Shown here: piece by piece, positions 53,481-61,868 of the stretch
How positions within the stretch are numbered: position 1 is the stretch's first letter
Layout: each line of letters starts with the position of its first letter
Assembly: GCF_024199925.1 (NCBI RefSeq)
Contig: NZ_JANADR010000001.1
Span: forward strand, 4,963,501-5,027,500
Length of the DNA: 64,000 bases
Direction: 5' to 3'
DNA from: Bradyrhizobium sp. CCGUVB1N3
GTDB taxonomy: Bacteria > Pseudomonadota > Alphaproteobacteria > Rhizobiales > Xanthobacteraceae
Program-made: the position numbers and the translations under genes
The notes under the pieces: generated by a model
Database searches by the model: none
What the model saw: only the letters and a program-made list of their open reading frames with translations
Told to the model about the DNA's origin: nothing

Positions 53481-54671
53481 ATGACACAATCCGAAAACGA
53501 TCCCGCCTGGCCGGACCACAAACCGACCGCGCTCCTCGTGCTTGCCGATGGCACGGTGCTCGAAGGCTTTGGCCTCGGCGCCGAAGGACACGCCGTCGGC
53601 GAGGTCTGCTTCAACACCGCGATGACCGGGTATGAGGAGATCCTGACCGATCCCTCCTATGCCGGGCAGCTCATCACCTTCACCTTCCCGCATATCGGCA
53701 ATGTCGGGACCAACGAGGAAGACATCGAGACGGTGAACATGGCCGCGACGCCCGGCGCGCGCGGCGTGATCCTGCGCACCGCCATCACCGATCCCTCGAA
53801 CTACCGCGCCACCCGCCATCTCGACCAGTGGCTGAAGGCGCGCGGCATCATCGGCCTCTCCGGCATCGACACGCGCGCGCTGACCGCGCTGATCCGCACC
53901 AAGGGCATGCCGAACGCCGTGATCGCTCACGCGAAGAACGGCGAGTTCGACCTGCACGGCCTGAAGGAAGAGGCGCGCGAATGGCCCGGCCTCGAGGGCA
54001 TGGATCTCGTGCCGATGGTCACCTCGGGTCAGCGCTTCACCTGGGACGAGATGCCCTGGGAATGGAATAAAGGTTTCAGCCGCCAGGAGAATCCTGCGTA
54101 CAACGTCGTCGCCATCGACTACGGCATCAAGCGCAACATCCTGCGCCTGCTCGCCGGCGTCGGCTGCAAGGTGACGGTGGTGCCGGCGACGACGTCGGCC
54201 GATGACATCCTGGCGATGAAGCCGGATGGCGTGTTCCTGTCGAACGGCCCGGGCGATCCGGCTGCGACCGGCAAATATGCCGTGCCGGTGATCAAGGAAG
54301 TGATCAAATCCGGCACGCCGACATTTGGCATCTGCCTCGGCCACCAGATGCTCGGCCTCGCCGTCGGCGCCAAGACCAAGAAGATGCATCAGGGCCATCA
54401 CGGCGCCAACCATCCCGTGAAGGACGAGACCACCGGCAAGGTCGAGATCACCTCGATGAACCACGGCTTTGCCGTTGACGAGAAGACGCTGCCCAAGGGC
54501 GCGACGCAGACGCACGTGTCGCTGTTCGACGGCTCCAATTGCGGCATCCAGCTCGACGGCAAGCCGGTGTTCTCGGTGCAATATCACCCCGAGGCTTCGC
54601 CCGGCCCGCGCGACTCGCACTATCTGTTCCAGCGCTTTGCCGATCTGATGCGCGAGAGGAAGCGGGCGTAA
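53481..54671 (+). CDS. carA: Carbamoyl-phosphate synthase small subunit CarA
   Basis: The 396-residue protein has the CarA N-terminal domain (LVLADGTVLEGFGLGAEG, MTGYEEILTDPSYAGQ) and a class I glutamine amidotransferase domain with the nucleophile in TFGICLGHQMLGLAVG and the His-Glu pair in VQYHPEASPGP. It supplies ammonia from glutamine for arginine and pyrimidine synthesis. Its partner carB begins 7.2 kb downstream at 61869 in the same direction, with unrelated genes between them, instead of the usual close pairing. Confidence 0.96.
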   Translation: MTQSENDPAWPDHKPTALLVLADGTVLEGFGLGAEGHAVGEVCFNTAMTGYEEILTDPSYAGQLITFTFPHIGNVGTNEEDIETVNMAATPGARGVILRTAITDPSNYRATRHLDQWLKARGIIGLSGIDTRALTALIRTKGMPNAVIAHAKNGEFDLHGLKEEAREWPGLEGMDLVPMVTSGQRFTWDEMPWEWNKGFSRQENPAYNVVAIDYGIKRNILRLLAGVGCKVTVVPATTSADDILAMKPDGVFLSNGPGDPAATGKYAVPVIKEVIKSGTPTFGICLGHQMLGLAVGAKTKKMHQGHHGANHPVKDETTGKVEITSMNHGFAVDEKTLPKGATQTHVSLFDGSNCGIQLDGKPVFSVQYHPEASPGPRDSHYLFQRFADLMRERKRA

Positions 54672-54726
54672 GGTTTCACGCAATCACTGCCACGACGTCA
54701 TGCCCGGGCTCGCCCCGGGCATTTTT

Positions 54727-54766
54727 GTCATTCCGGGCTCGACGCTGCGCGTCGCCCCGGAATGAC
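54727..54766. repeat. Short GTCATTCCGG palindromic unit
   Basis: GTCATTCCGGG and CCCCGGAATGAC flank a 17-base core. It is the simplest member of the family seen at 33421, 46843 and 48330, and lies after carA. Confidence 0.75.
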
Positions 54767-54824
54767 GGGGAACGTCGACTGACATGCCTCGTTGAACCCT
54801 GCTATCCTGATGCAGGAGCCCGCC

Positions 54825-55352
54825 ATGTCCGTCGTCCACGACAATGCCGAGCCGCTCGAGATCGTCTTCGAAGACGACGGTCTCGTGCCGAACAACATCC
54901 TGCCGTTCCTGGTCTATCAGGGCGCGGTCAAGCTCGATCCGAAGCGTCCCGAAGAAACCATCGAAGGCCTGTTCGCGGCGAACAGCTGGGGTGGCACCTG
55001 GCGCAACGGCGTCTACGATTATCCGCATTATCACTCGACCGTGCATGAGGTGCTCGGCGTCGCACGCGGCCACGCCCGCGTGCGCTTCGGCGGCGATCAC
55101 GGCCAGCAGCTCGACATCAAGGCCGGCGACGTTGCGATCCTCCCCGCTGGCACGGGGCACCAATGCATCAGCGCAAGCGACGATTTTTGCGTGATCGGCG
55201 CCTATCCGCCCGGATCGAAGATGGAGGTCACGCGCCCAACGCCGGAGAACCACGCCAAGGCGCTGAAGACGATTCCGAAGGTCGAGCTGCCGCCGAGCGA
55301 TCCGGTGATGGGCAAGCACGGGCCGCTGCTGCGGCTGTGGCAACGTCCCTAG
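54825..55352 (+). CDS. Cupin-domain protein
   Basis: The 175-residue product is a single cupin domain with YPHYHSTVHEVLGVARGHARVRFGG and AGDVAILPAGTGHQC, giving the metal-binding His, His, Glu and late His. ATG 54825 (SVVHDNAEPLEIVF) is favoured over an ATG 33 bases earlier because its ribosome site AGGAGCC is placed well. Such uronate- or sugar-type cupins are diverse; the substrate is unknown. Confidence 0.85.
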   Translation: MSVVHDNAEPLEIVFEDDGLVPNNILPFLVYQGAVKLDPKRPEETIEGLFAANSWGGTWRNGVYDYPHYHSTVHEVLGVARGHARVRFGGDHGQQLDIKAGDVAILPAGTGHQCISASDDFCVIGAYPPGSKMEVTRPTPENHAKALKTIPKVELPPSDPVMGKHGPLLRLWQRP

Positions 55353-55371
55353 CGCCGTTTCAGCACCGTGC

Positions 55372-55698
55372 TCAGGCGCAGTACAACCGATAGAGCGTCT
55401 GCAGCACTTCGCGAACTTCAGGGCTGGCGAGCCGGTAATAAATCGTCTGTCCGTCCCGCCTTGTCGTGACCAGATCCAGCGCGCGCATCTTGCCGAGATG
55501 CTGCGACAATGCGGCCGAGGACAGCCCGACAAGGTCGGCGAGATCGCCGACCGACCGCTCCCCGTCGAGAAGGTTGCAGAGCACCATCAACCGCTTTGCG
55601 TTCGCCATCGCGGTGAGCAGGCGCGATGCCTCCTCGGCCTTCTCTTCGAGGGCCACTGCTGCGGTTTCGGGAACCTTGCGCTTGTTGTGATTCTTCAT
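55372..55698 (-). CDS. bigR: BigR/SoxR-type ArsR-family persulfide-responsive repressor
   Basis: The 108-residue protein is an ArsR winged helix with EEASRLLTAMANAKRLMVLCNLLDGERSVGDLADLVGLSSAALSQHLGKMRALDLV. Two cysteines, one in MVLCNLL and one in the last helix LYRLYCA, match the pair that BigR-type regulators use to sense sulfide or persulfide. ATG 55698 places the winged helix normally; the frame's earlier start is unsupported. It diverges from a sulfur-handling operon with a palindrome in between. Confidence 0.85.
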   Translation of the reverse strand: MKNHNKRKVPETAAVALEEKAEEASRLLTAMANAKRLMVLCNLLDGERSVGDLADLVGLSSAALSQHLGKMRALDLVTTRRDGQTIYYRLASPEVREVLQTLYRLYCA

Positions 55699-55713
55699 GC
55701 TTGATAATTTAGA

Positions 55714-55725
55714 ATATTCGAATAT
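55714..55725. promoter_or_regulatory. Candidate BigR operator
   Basis: ATATTCGAATAT is a perfect 12-base palindrome in an AT-rich stretch between the repressor and the YeeE operon. It lies 33-44 bases before the YeeE start and just before the repressor start, so it could control both directions. Confidence 0.7.
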
Positions 55726-55757
55726 AATAATCAACTATAGTTTCTAAGGAGCACCCC

Positions 55758-56183
55758 ATGCCGACTATTTTCACACCGCTGGCCTCGCTTGCGGGCGGGG
55801 TCCTGATCGGACTTTCCGCGGTGATGCTGATGGCTGTCAGCGGTCGGATCGCCGGCGTCAGCGGCATCGCCGCGCGCCTGCTGCCGCCCTTCGGCGATAA
55901 CGCAACCGCGGGCCGCTTCGCCTTCATCGCCGGGCTCATCGCCGCGCCCGCGCTTGCGCGCCTTGTCACCGGCGAGTTTCCACCGCAGGCCATCGAGACC
56001 GGCGGCGTGCTGCTGGCTGTTGCCGGCGTGCTGGTCGGCTTTGGCTCGGTGTGGGGAAGTGGCTGCACCTCCGGGCACGGCGTCTGCGGCATATCTCGCC
56101 TGTCGACCCGCTCGATTGTCGCCACCCTCGTGTTCATGACCACCGGCTTCGTGACGACCTTCGTCGTCCGGCATCTCGTGTGA
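55758..56183 (+). CDS. YeeE/YedE-family thiosulfate-type transporter, first half
   Basis: The 141-residue protein has four membrane helices and the YeeE repeat motif GFGSVWGSGCTSGHGVCGISRLSTRSI with conserved cysteines. Together with the next gene it corresponds to one full YeeE/YedE channel of sulfur-containing anions. It starts the operon controlled by BigR, and its stop precedes the next start by 8 bases. Confidence 0.88.
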   Translation: MPTIFTPLASLAGGVLIGLSAVMLMAVSGRIAGVSGIAARLLPPFGDNATAGRFAFIAGLIAAPALARLVTGEFPPQAIETGGVLLAVAGVLVGFGSVWGSGCTSGHGVCGISRLSTRSIVATLVFMTTGFVTTFVVRHLV

Positions 56184-56191
56184 GGCCTGCC

Positions 56192-56632
56192 ATGTCCGTC
56201 CTGATTCAATTTGCCATCGGCCTGATATTCGGAGTCGGACTCTTGATCTCTGGCATGTCGAATCCCGCGAAGGTTCTCAATTTCCTCGATCTCGCGGGAT
56301 CGTGGGACCCGAGCCTGATGTTCGTGATGCTGGGTGCCGTCGCCACCGCTTTCATCGGCTTCCGCCTGGTCCTGAAGCGGCAACGGCCGCTGCTCGGCGA
56401 CACCTTCCATCTGCCGGCCAGGAACGATCTCGATCCGCGCGTCATCGTCGGGCCGGCGATTTTCGGCGTCGGCTGGGGTCTCGCCGGCTTCTGTCCGGGC
56501 CCCGCCTTCGTGGCGCTCGGCTACGGCACTTTGGTTTCGGTCCTGTTCGTGATCGCGATGATGGTCGGCATGGCCGCTGCCCGCGCGCTCGCGGAGCGGC
56601 AACCGACGCTAGCGACGCCATCCTACGAGTAA
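56192..56632 (+). CDS. YeeE/YedE-family transporter, second half
   Basis: From ATG 56192 the 146-residue product has membrane helices and the second YeeE motif FGVGWGLAGFCPGPAFVALGYGT, preceded by GVGLLISGMSNPAKVLNFLDLAGSWDP. The split of YeeE into two adjacent small proteins is typical for this sulfur operon in alphaproteobacteria. The longer upstream frame is a shadow of the preceding gene. Confidence 0.88.
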   Translation: MSVLIQFAIGLIFGVGLLISGMSNPAKVLNFLDLAGSWDPSLMFVMLGAVATAFIGFRLVLKRQRPLLGDTFHLPARNDLDPRVIVGPAIFGVGWGLAGFCPGPAFVALGYGTLVSVLFVIAMMVGMAAARALAERQPTLATPSYE

Positions 56633-56643
56633 CGGAGTTCCCA

Positions 56644-57537
56644 ATGTCAGATCTTCCCGCTGCGGTCGATCCATCGGTGAAGCCGGTGATCACCCCGTTC
56701 TTTGATCCGGCAACCAATACCGTCAGCTATGTGGTCAGGGATCCCGGCTCCAAAGCCTGCGCCATCATCGATTCCGTCATGGACATCGACTACGCCGCCG
56801 GGCGCATCTCCTATCACTCTGCCGATGCGATCATCGACTTCGTTTTGCAGAACGGCCTCACGCTCGAGTGGCTGATTGAGACCCACGTTCATGCCGATCA
56901 CCTCTCGGCCGCGCCCTACATCCAGGGCAAGCTCGGAGGCAAGATCGGCATCGGCGAAAACATCACCGTGGTGCAGGAGACCTTCGGCAAGGTGTTCAAC
57001 GAGGGCACCGAATTCCAGCGCGATGGCAGTCAGTTCGACCGGCTGTTTGGGGATGGCGACAGCTACCGGATCGGCGTGATGACGGCGGTTGCCCTGCACA
57101 CGCCCGGCCATACGCCGGCCTGCGTGACACATGTCATTGGCGATGCCGCCTTCGTCGGCGACACGCTGTTCATGCCCGATGGCGGCTCGGCGCGCGCGGA
57201 TTTTCCGGGCGGCGACGCTCGCAGCCTTTACCGCTCGATCCGGCGGATCCTGTCGCTGCCAGATCAGACCCGCCTGTTCATGTGCCATGATTACGGTCCG
57301 AATGGCCGCGATATCCGTTGGGAAACCACGGTCGCCGAGCAGCGCGCCCACAACATCCATGCCCGCGACGGCATCTCGGAGGAGGAGTTCGTGGCCGCGC
57401 GCGAGGCACGCGACCGGACGCTGGAGATGCCGAGGCTCATCATCCCGTCACTGCAGGTCAATATGAAGGCCGGCCAGCTTCCTTCCCCCGACCCCAGCGG
57501 AAAGCGCTTCCTCAAGGTGCCGCTCAACGTGCTGTAG
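56644..57537 (+). CDS. MBL-fold persulfide dioxygenase-like hydrolase (Blh/ETHE1 type)
   Basis: The 297-residue protein is a metallo-beta-lactamase-fold enzyme with THVHADHLSAAPYI for the metal site, HTPGHTPACVTHVI, a DTLFMPDGGSARADFPGGDA loop and late CHDYGPNGRDIRWETT. These match persulfide dioxygenases that oxidise glutathione persulfide to sulfite. The order BigR, YeeE pair, MBL enzyme and TauE is the established sulfide-detoxification operon; here all parts are complete. Confidence 0.88.
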   Translation: MSDLPAAVDPSVKPVITPFFDPATNTVSYVVRDPGSKACAIIDSVMDIDYAAGRISYHSADAIIDFVLQNGLTLEWLIETHVHADHLSAAPYIQGKLGGKIGIGENITVVQETFGKVFNEGTEFQRDGSQFDRLFGDGDSYRIGVMTAVALHTPGHTPACVTHVIGDAAFVGDTLFMPDGGSARADFPGGDARSLYRSIRRILSLPDQTRLFMCHDYGPNGRDIRWETTVAEQRAHNIHARDGISEEEFVAAREARDRTLEMPRLIIPSLQVNMKAGQLPSPDPSGKRFLKVPLNVL

Positions 57538-57602
57538 CGCACAAGAATAGTGGCAGCGTGTCTCCCGCACTGATGCGTGGGGAATCTCCTGGAGCATGAA
57601 TT

Positions 57603-58394
57603 ATGGTTGCGCTCTCGCTGGCGCGAATGACGCTCGGTTCGCTCTCCGGCTCACTCGTCGGCTTCTCACTTGGGCTTGTCGGTGGCGGCGGATCGATCCT
57701 GGCCGTCCCGCTGATGGTCTATCTCGTCGGTGTCGCTAACCCGCATCTCGCGATCGGAACGAGCGCGATCGCGGTGGCGGCGAATGCGGGGATCAATCTG
57801 GCGAACCATGCCAAAGCGGGCAATGTGAAATGGCCATGCGCGAGCGTCTTTGCGGTGGCGGGCATTGTGGGCGCGCTCGGCGGCTCGACACTCGGCAAGA
57901 TGCTCGACGGCCAGAGACTGCTGCTGATCTTCGCGCTGTTGATGCTCGTCGTCGGAGCATTGATGCTGCGCAAACGCGCGGGCGATGGCGATTTTGCCGT
58001 GAGGCTCGGTCGCGACAATTTCCCGGCGCTCCTGGGCCTCGGCCTTGTGACCGGTGCCCTGTCGGGCTTCTTCGGAATCGGCGGCGGCTTCCTGATCGTG
58101 CCCGCCCTGATGCTGGCGACCGGGATGCCGATCCTCAACGCCATCGCCTCCTCGCTCGTCTCGGTCACGGCCTTTGGGCTCACCACCGCGACCAACTACG
58201 CTTTCTCCGGCCTGGTCGACTGGAGGCTCGCGATCGTTTTCCTTGCGGGGGGCGCCGTTGGCGGCCTGCTCGGCGCGCGGCTGGCCAAGCATCTCGCCGG
58301 CAAGAGAGGCGCGCTCAACAACGTCTTCGCCGCGCTGATCTTCGCCGTCGCGATCTACATGCTCTATCGAAGCTGGATGGCCCTTGGCCAATAG
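57603..58394 (+). CDS. TauE/SafE-family sulfite exporter
   Basis: The 263-residue protein has about eight membrane helices in two halves, with GLVGGGGSILAVPLMVYLVGVANPHLAIGTSA and GALSGFFGIGGGFLIVPALMLATGMP, the duplicated signature of the family. It follows the persulfide dioxygenase and would export the sulfite formed. The 65-base gap before it suggests it may still be on the same transcript. Confidence 0.9.
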   Translation: MVALSLARMTLGSLSGSLVGFSLGLVGGGGSILAVPLMVYLVGVANPHLAIGTSAIAVAANAGINLANHAKAGNVKWPCASVFAVAGIVGALGGSTLGKMLDGQRLLLIFALLMLVVGALMLRKRAGDGDFAVRLGRDNFPALLGLGLVTGALSGFFGIGGGFLIVPALMLATGMPILNAIASSLVSVTAFGLTTATNYAFSGLVDWRLAIVFLAGGAVGGLLGARLAKHLAGKRGALNNVFAALIFAVAIYMLYRSWMALGQ

Positions 58395-58483
58395 ACCTAG
58401 AGCCTAGCTGGCCGACGCGCGCCCACCATTTTCCACCGTGCAGTGGCACGGCGTTGAAACGGCTTTGTTGCGGCGGAGTACGC

Positions 58484-59014
58484 CTACGCCGCGTTGCTGC
58501 CTTCCTGACGCGAGGCCTCGAACAGGAACCAGGTCCGGCGCTCGGTCTCGTCGATGAAGACCTCGAGCAGGCTCGCACTGGCGACATCGCCGGCTTCGTC
58601 GCACACCTCGTGGGCTTTGCGCATCGCGGCTGCGACGTGCTTGTTGTCCTGCATCAGCTCATGCAGCATCTCGCGCGGCGGGACGTAATCCTCGTCATTG
58701 TCCTTGATGGTCTTGAGCCTGGCGACCTGGCCGATCGACTTCAGCGTGGCGCCGCCGATCTTGCGGACGCGCTCGGCGAGCTGGTCGGTGGTGGCGAAGA
58801 TCGCTTCCGACTGCTCGTCCAGCAGCAGATGATAATCGCGGAAGTGCCGGCCGCTGACGTGCCAGTGGAAATTCTTGGTCTTCAGGTACAGCGCAAAGGC
58901 GTCGGCAAGCAGCACGTTGAGCGCTGCCGAAACCTTGTCGACCGAGCCGGGCGCCAGATCGGTCGGGGTGTCGAGATCGGATGAGATCTTGTGGTTATCA
59001 GGCTTTTTGCTCAC
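58484..59014 (-). CDS. dps: Dps ferritin-like DNA-binding protein
   Basis: The 176-residue protein has the Dps core: DAFALYLKTKNFHWHVSGRHFRDYHLLLDEQSEAIF with the ferroxidase His and Asp/Glu set, and DIAERV-like helices afterwards (ATTDQLAERVRKIGG). The start is a GTG at 59014 with AGGAAGG upstream, giving the normal lead-in SKKPDNHKISSDLD; the longer frame is not supported. It should store iron and protect DNA under oxidative stress. Confidence 0.92.
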   Translation of the reverse strand: MSKKPDNHKISSDLDTPTDLAPGSVDKVSAALNVLLADAFALYLKTKNFHWHVSGRHFRDYHLLLDEQSEAIFATTDQLAERVRKIGGATLKSIGQVARLKTIKDNDEDYVPPREMLHELMQDNKHVAAAMRKAHEVCDEAGDVASASLLEVFIDETERRTWFLFEASRQEGSNAA

Positions 59015-59128
59015 GGGAGACCTTCCTGTTAGGACGCGGACATTGACGGCGCGCCGTCGCACCCCTAACGCAGGCGAGCAGCGCCGGTTCCTCCCACCGG
59101 AACCGCTTTGCCGGGACCTTCGAAGACC

Positions 59129-59833
59129 ATGGACGATTGGATCGACTATTACGACTCCACGCACACGATCTATGTCAGCAAGCTGCATCGTGATTTGCAC
59201 TTCCAGATCATCGCGCGGGACATCATCGGCTATATCTCCTCGCCCGACGCGACGGTGCTGGACTATGCCTGCGGCGAGGCGCTGTCGGCGGGCGCGGTGG
59301 CGAATGCCTGCGGCAAGCTGATCCTGGCGGAGCCCGCGCCGGGCGTGCGTGGCCGGCTGATCGCGCGCTTTGCGCCGAACACCAAGATCCGCGTCCGCTC
59401 GCTTGAAGACGTGCGCAAGATGGCCGAACAGTCCATCGACCTCGTGGTGGTGAACTCGGTGGTCCAATATATGACGCCGCAGGAGCTGGACTCCGCACTC
59501 ATCGTGATCCGCCGGCTCCTGAAACCTTCAGGCAAGCTGGTGCTCGGCGATATCCTCCAGCCCGAGGTCGGCATGTTCAGGGACGTGATGGCGCTGCTCA
59601 GCTTTGGCGCGCGTCACGGCTTTCTGAGGGATGCGCTGGTCGGACTGGTCTCGACCGCGCTGTCCGACTACCGCCACCTGCGCTCGCGCATCGGACTCCA
59701 GCGCTACAGCGAGGACGAGATCACCGCAAAGCTTACGGCGGCGGGATTTTCGGTGCAGCGCGCGCACACCAATATCGGCCACAACCGCTGGCGCATGACC
59801 TTCATCGCGCGCCCGCCCTTTGCGCGCGGTTAG
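59129..59833 (+). CDS. SAM-dependent methyltransferase
   Basis: The 234-residue protein is a class I methyltransferase. VLDYACGEALSAGAVA near residue 40 is the SAM-binding motif I, followed by LILAEPAPGVRGR, IDLVVVNSVVQYMTPQEL and a late LLKPSGKLVLGDI. It starts MDDWIDYYDSTHTIYVSKLHRDLHFQ, a head also seen in alphaproteobacterial relatives with unknown substrate. It diverges from dps. Confidence 0.87.
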   Translation: MDDWIDYYDSTHTIYVSKLHRDLHFQIIARDIIGYISSPDATVLDYACGEALSAGAVANACGKLILAEPAPGVRGRLIARFAPNTKIRVRSLEDVRKMAEQSIDLVVVNSVVQYMTPQELDSALIVIRRLLKPSGKLVLGDILQPEVGMFRDVMALLSFGARHGFLRDALVGLVSTALSDYRHLRSRIGLQRYSEDEITAKLTAAGFSVQRAHTNIGHNRWRMTFIARPPFARG

Positions 59834-59887
59834 GGTTAACAGGGAGTGGAGGTAGCCTGCCCGACTGCGATCGGTAATGATCCAGTC

Positions 59888-59963
59888 GGCCCGGTGGCGG
59901 AAGCGTCAACGCGAGGGCGGTGCATCGCTCTTTATCCTGGTTCAAATCCAGGCCGGGTCTCCA
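59888..59963 (+). tRNA. tRNA-Cys(GCA), unusual
   Basis: The acceptor GGCCCGG pairs with CCGGGTC (one G-T), the discriminator is T, and CCA is encoded. The T arm is CCTGG-TTCAAAT-CCAGG. The anticodon arm pairs as AGGGC/GCTCT around an 8-base loop GGTGCATC, giving anticodon GCA after the conserved T. The D loop lacks the usual GG pair. T73 and GCA are the cysteine identity elements. The 8-base loop and missing GG are atypical, so it may be a variant or decayed gene. Confidence 0.7.
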
Positions 59964-60024
59964 CGCTTCGCCCCTGCGGGGCTACGCGTGGCGCAGCAAC
60001 GCAAGGCCCGCAGGGGCGAAGCGT
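59963..60024. repeat. Perfect 18-base inverted repeat abutting the tRNA
   Basis: ACGCTTCGCCCCTGCGGG (59963-59980) and CCCGCAGGGGCGAAGCGT (60007-60024) are exact complements with a 26-base loop. The first base coincides with the last A of the tRNA's CCA. Confidence 0.85.
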
Positions 60025-60070
60025 AGCTGGAGCGGAGCGAAAGCGAAGACGGACTGCCCCGCCCAAAACC

Positions 60071-60442
60071 TCAATCCGCTTCCACCACTTCGCACGCAGA
60101 AGGCAGCTGCAGCCGGTCGGCATCTTTAGCTGCCGAGTTGATCACGGCGTCGAGCAGGCCCGGGAAACGCGTGTCCAGATCCTCGCGGCGGAGCCGCATG
60201 AAGCGGTTGGTGCCGGCCACGCGCGTCTGCATCAGGCCGCATTCGCGCAACTTGGCGAAGTGGTAGGCGAGATTCGACTTGGCCCCGAGGCCGCTGAAGT
60301 CGCCGCAGCAGAGTTCACTGCTGACGCGTTCCTGCTGGGCTAGTTGGTAGATGATCGCCAGCCGGATCGGATCGCTGAGGCAATCCAGAACCATCGGCAG
60401 CTCGATCTGCTCGCGGGTAGGGTGGAGAGGTGTGCGGCTCAT
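60071..60442 (-). CDS. ArsR-family transcriptional regulator
   Basis: From ATG 60442 the 123-residue protein has a winged helix with VLDCLSDPIRLAIIYQLAQQERVSSELCCGDFSGLGAKSNLAYHFAKLRECGLMQTRVAGTNRF. A Cys-Cys pair in SELCCGD could sense a metal or redox signal. It diverges from the MFS exporter. Two matching inverted repeats lie in the gap. Confidence 0.87.
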   Translation of the reverse strand: MSRTPLHPTREQIELPMVLDCLSDPIRLAIIYQLAQQERVSSELCCGDFSGLGAKSNLAYHFAKLRECGLMQTRVAGTNRFMRLRREDLDTRFPGLLDAVINSAAKDADRLQLPSACEVVEAD

Positions 60443-60473
60443 GACCTGAGAATCATAGCGAAGCGGCCCCAAT

Positions 60474-60491
60474 GTTCAATAGTTCTTGAAT
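60474..60491. promoter_or_regulatory. ArsR operator, site 1
   Basis: GTTCAATAGTTCTTGAAT has arms GTTCAA and TTGAAT separated by 6 bases. It is the left copy of the two sites in the ArsR/MFS gap and lies close to the ArsR start. Confidence 0.65.
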
Positions 60492-60522
60492 CAATTGACT
60501 CCTCCCACCTGCGCATTCAATA

Positions 60523-60540
60523 GTTCAATAAATGTTGAAC
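60523..60540. promoter_or_regulatory. ArsR operator, site 2
   Basis: GTTCAATAAATGTTGAAC has perfect 6-base arms with a 6-base spacer, the same design as site 1. It lies 17 bases before the MFS start codon and should block its expression when bound. Confidence 0.7.
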
Positions 60541-60556
60541 ATAGGGATGTTGTCCA

Positions 60557-61726
60557 ATGAGCGTATTCTGGCTGGCCCTTGCGGCGTTCGCGATCGGCAC
60601 GGAAGGCTTTGTCATTGCAGGACTTTTGCCATCGATTGCCACTGACCTTTCGATTTCGGTCTCGGCAGCCGGCCAGTTGGTCACCGCTTACGCCCTCACC
60701 TATGCGGTTGGCTCGCCGATCCTGGCGGTGACGCTGAACAACATCGACCGCCGCACCGTGCTGGCACTGGCGCTATCGACCTTCATCGCCGGAAATCTCG
60801 CTGCGGTGGCGGCATCCAACTACCCCCTGCTGCTGGCCTCGCGGATGCTGATGGCGCTGGGCGCCGGGCTCTGCATGCCGACGGCGCTGGCGGTGTCCGT
60901 GGCGATCGCATCGCCCGAACGGCGCGGCCGCGCGGTGGCGCTGGTCACCTCAGGCCTCACGGTCGCGACCGTTGTTGGCGTTCCCGTCGGCAATCTCGTC
61001 GGCAGCCTGCTCGGCTGGCGCGCGACCTTCGCCATGGTCGCCCTGCTCGGCGCCGTCGCGCTCGCTGGCCTGCTGTTCGGCCTGCCCCGCGGCCTGCCGC
61101 GCAACACCGCTTCGCTCAGCGAACGGCTGGCGGTGGCACGGCACAGCAACGTCTTGATTGCGCTTCTGATCACAATTCTATGGGCGCTCGGCGGCTTCAC
61201 CGTGTTCACCTACTTCGCGGTCCCATTGCGCGGCCTTGGCTTCGATGCCTCCCAGATCAGCCTCGCATTGCTGGTGTTCGGCGGCGCGGCCGCGATCGGG
61301 AACATGCTCGGCGGCGTTCTGGCCGACCGGCTCGGCACGCTCACCACCGCAGCGCTCGGGCTTGCGGGCATGGCGACGGCGCTGATCCTGCATTCGCTGG
61401 TGTTGAAGCTGATGCCGGGACAGGCGCATTACGCGGTGCTGGGCGCGATCTTCCTCTGGGGCATTTCGGGCTGGGCGTTCTATCCGGCCCAGATCGCCAG
61501 CATCATCCGGATCGAGCCGCAGGCCTCGATGATCGCGCTCTCGCTCAACGCCTCCGCCATGTATCTCGGCTTCGCCATCGGCGGGGCCCTGGGCGGCGCG
61601 GTGCTTGCCGCACTCTCACCGACCGACCTCGGCTGGGTCGGCGGATCGAGCGTTGCGGCCTCGCTTCTGGTGCATCTTGCCAGGGGCTGGCAGGCGCGGC
61701 CAAAACCCGTGAAAATTGCCGGTTGA
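60557..61726 (+). CDS. MFS exporter, DHA1/AraJ-like family
   Basis: The 389-residue protein has 12 membrane helices and an AraJ-type start (FWLALAAFAIGTEGFVIAGLLPSIATDLSISVSAAGQLVTAYA). The MFS loop 2-3 motif is NNIDRRTVLALALSTFIAGN. ATG 60557 lies just after the second ArsR operator. Its regulator and the divergent arrangement suggest an inducible exporter of a toxic compound. Confidence 0.9.
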   Translation: MSVFWLALAAFAIGTEGFVIAGLLPSIATDLSISVSAAGQLVTAYALTYAVGSPILAVTLNNIDRRTVLALALSTFIAGNLAAVAASNYPLLLASRMLMALGAGLCMPTALAVSVAIASPERRGRAVALVTSGLTVATVVGVPVGNLVGSLLGWRATFAMVALLGAVALAGLLFGLPRGLPRNTASLSERLAVARHSNVLIALLITILWALGGFTVFTYFAVPLRGLGFDASQISLALLVFGGAAAIGNMLGGVLADRLGTLTTAALGLAGMATALILHSLVLKLMPGQAHYAVLGAIFLWGISGWAFYPAQIASIIRIEPQASMIALSLNASAMYLGFAIGGALGGAVLAALSPTDLGWVGGSSVAASLLVHLARGWQARPKPVKIAG

Positions 61727-61810
61727 TGGGCATTTTTCGGGGTTTCGCCGCCCCGAAAACTGGTCTAAGACCCACCCGCGCGCGAGGGAAACCCGCGCTC
61801 TCGGCTAAAG

Positions 61811-61840
61811 GGGACGCGCGGCAAAGCGCGCCCTTTTTTT
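61811..61840 (+). terminator. Rho-independent terminator after the MFS gene
   Basis: GGG-A-CGCGC and GCGCG-CCC form a stem with one bulge, followed by seven T residues. It separates the exporter from carB. Confidence 0.8.
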
Positions 61841-61868
61841 GTGCCCAAAATCCAGCCCGCGAGCGGTG

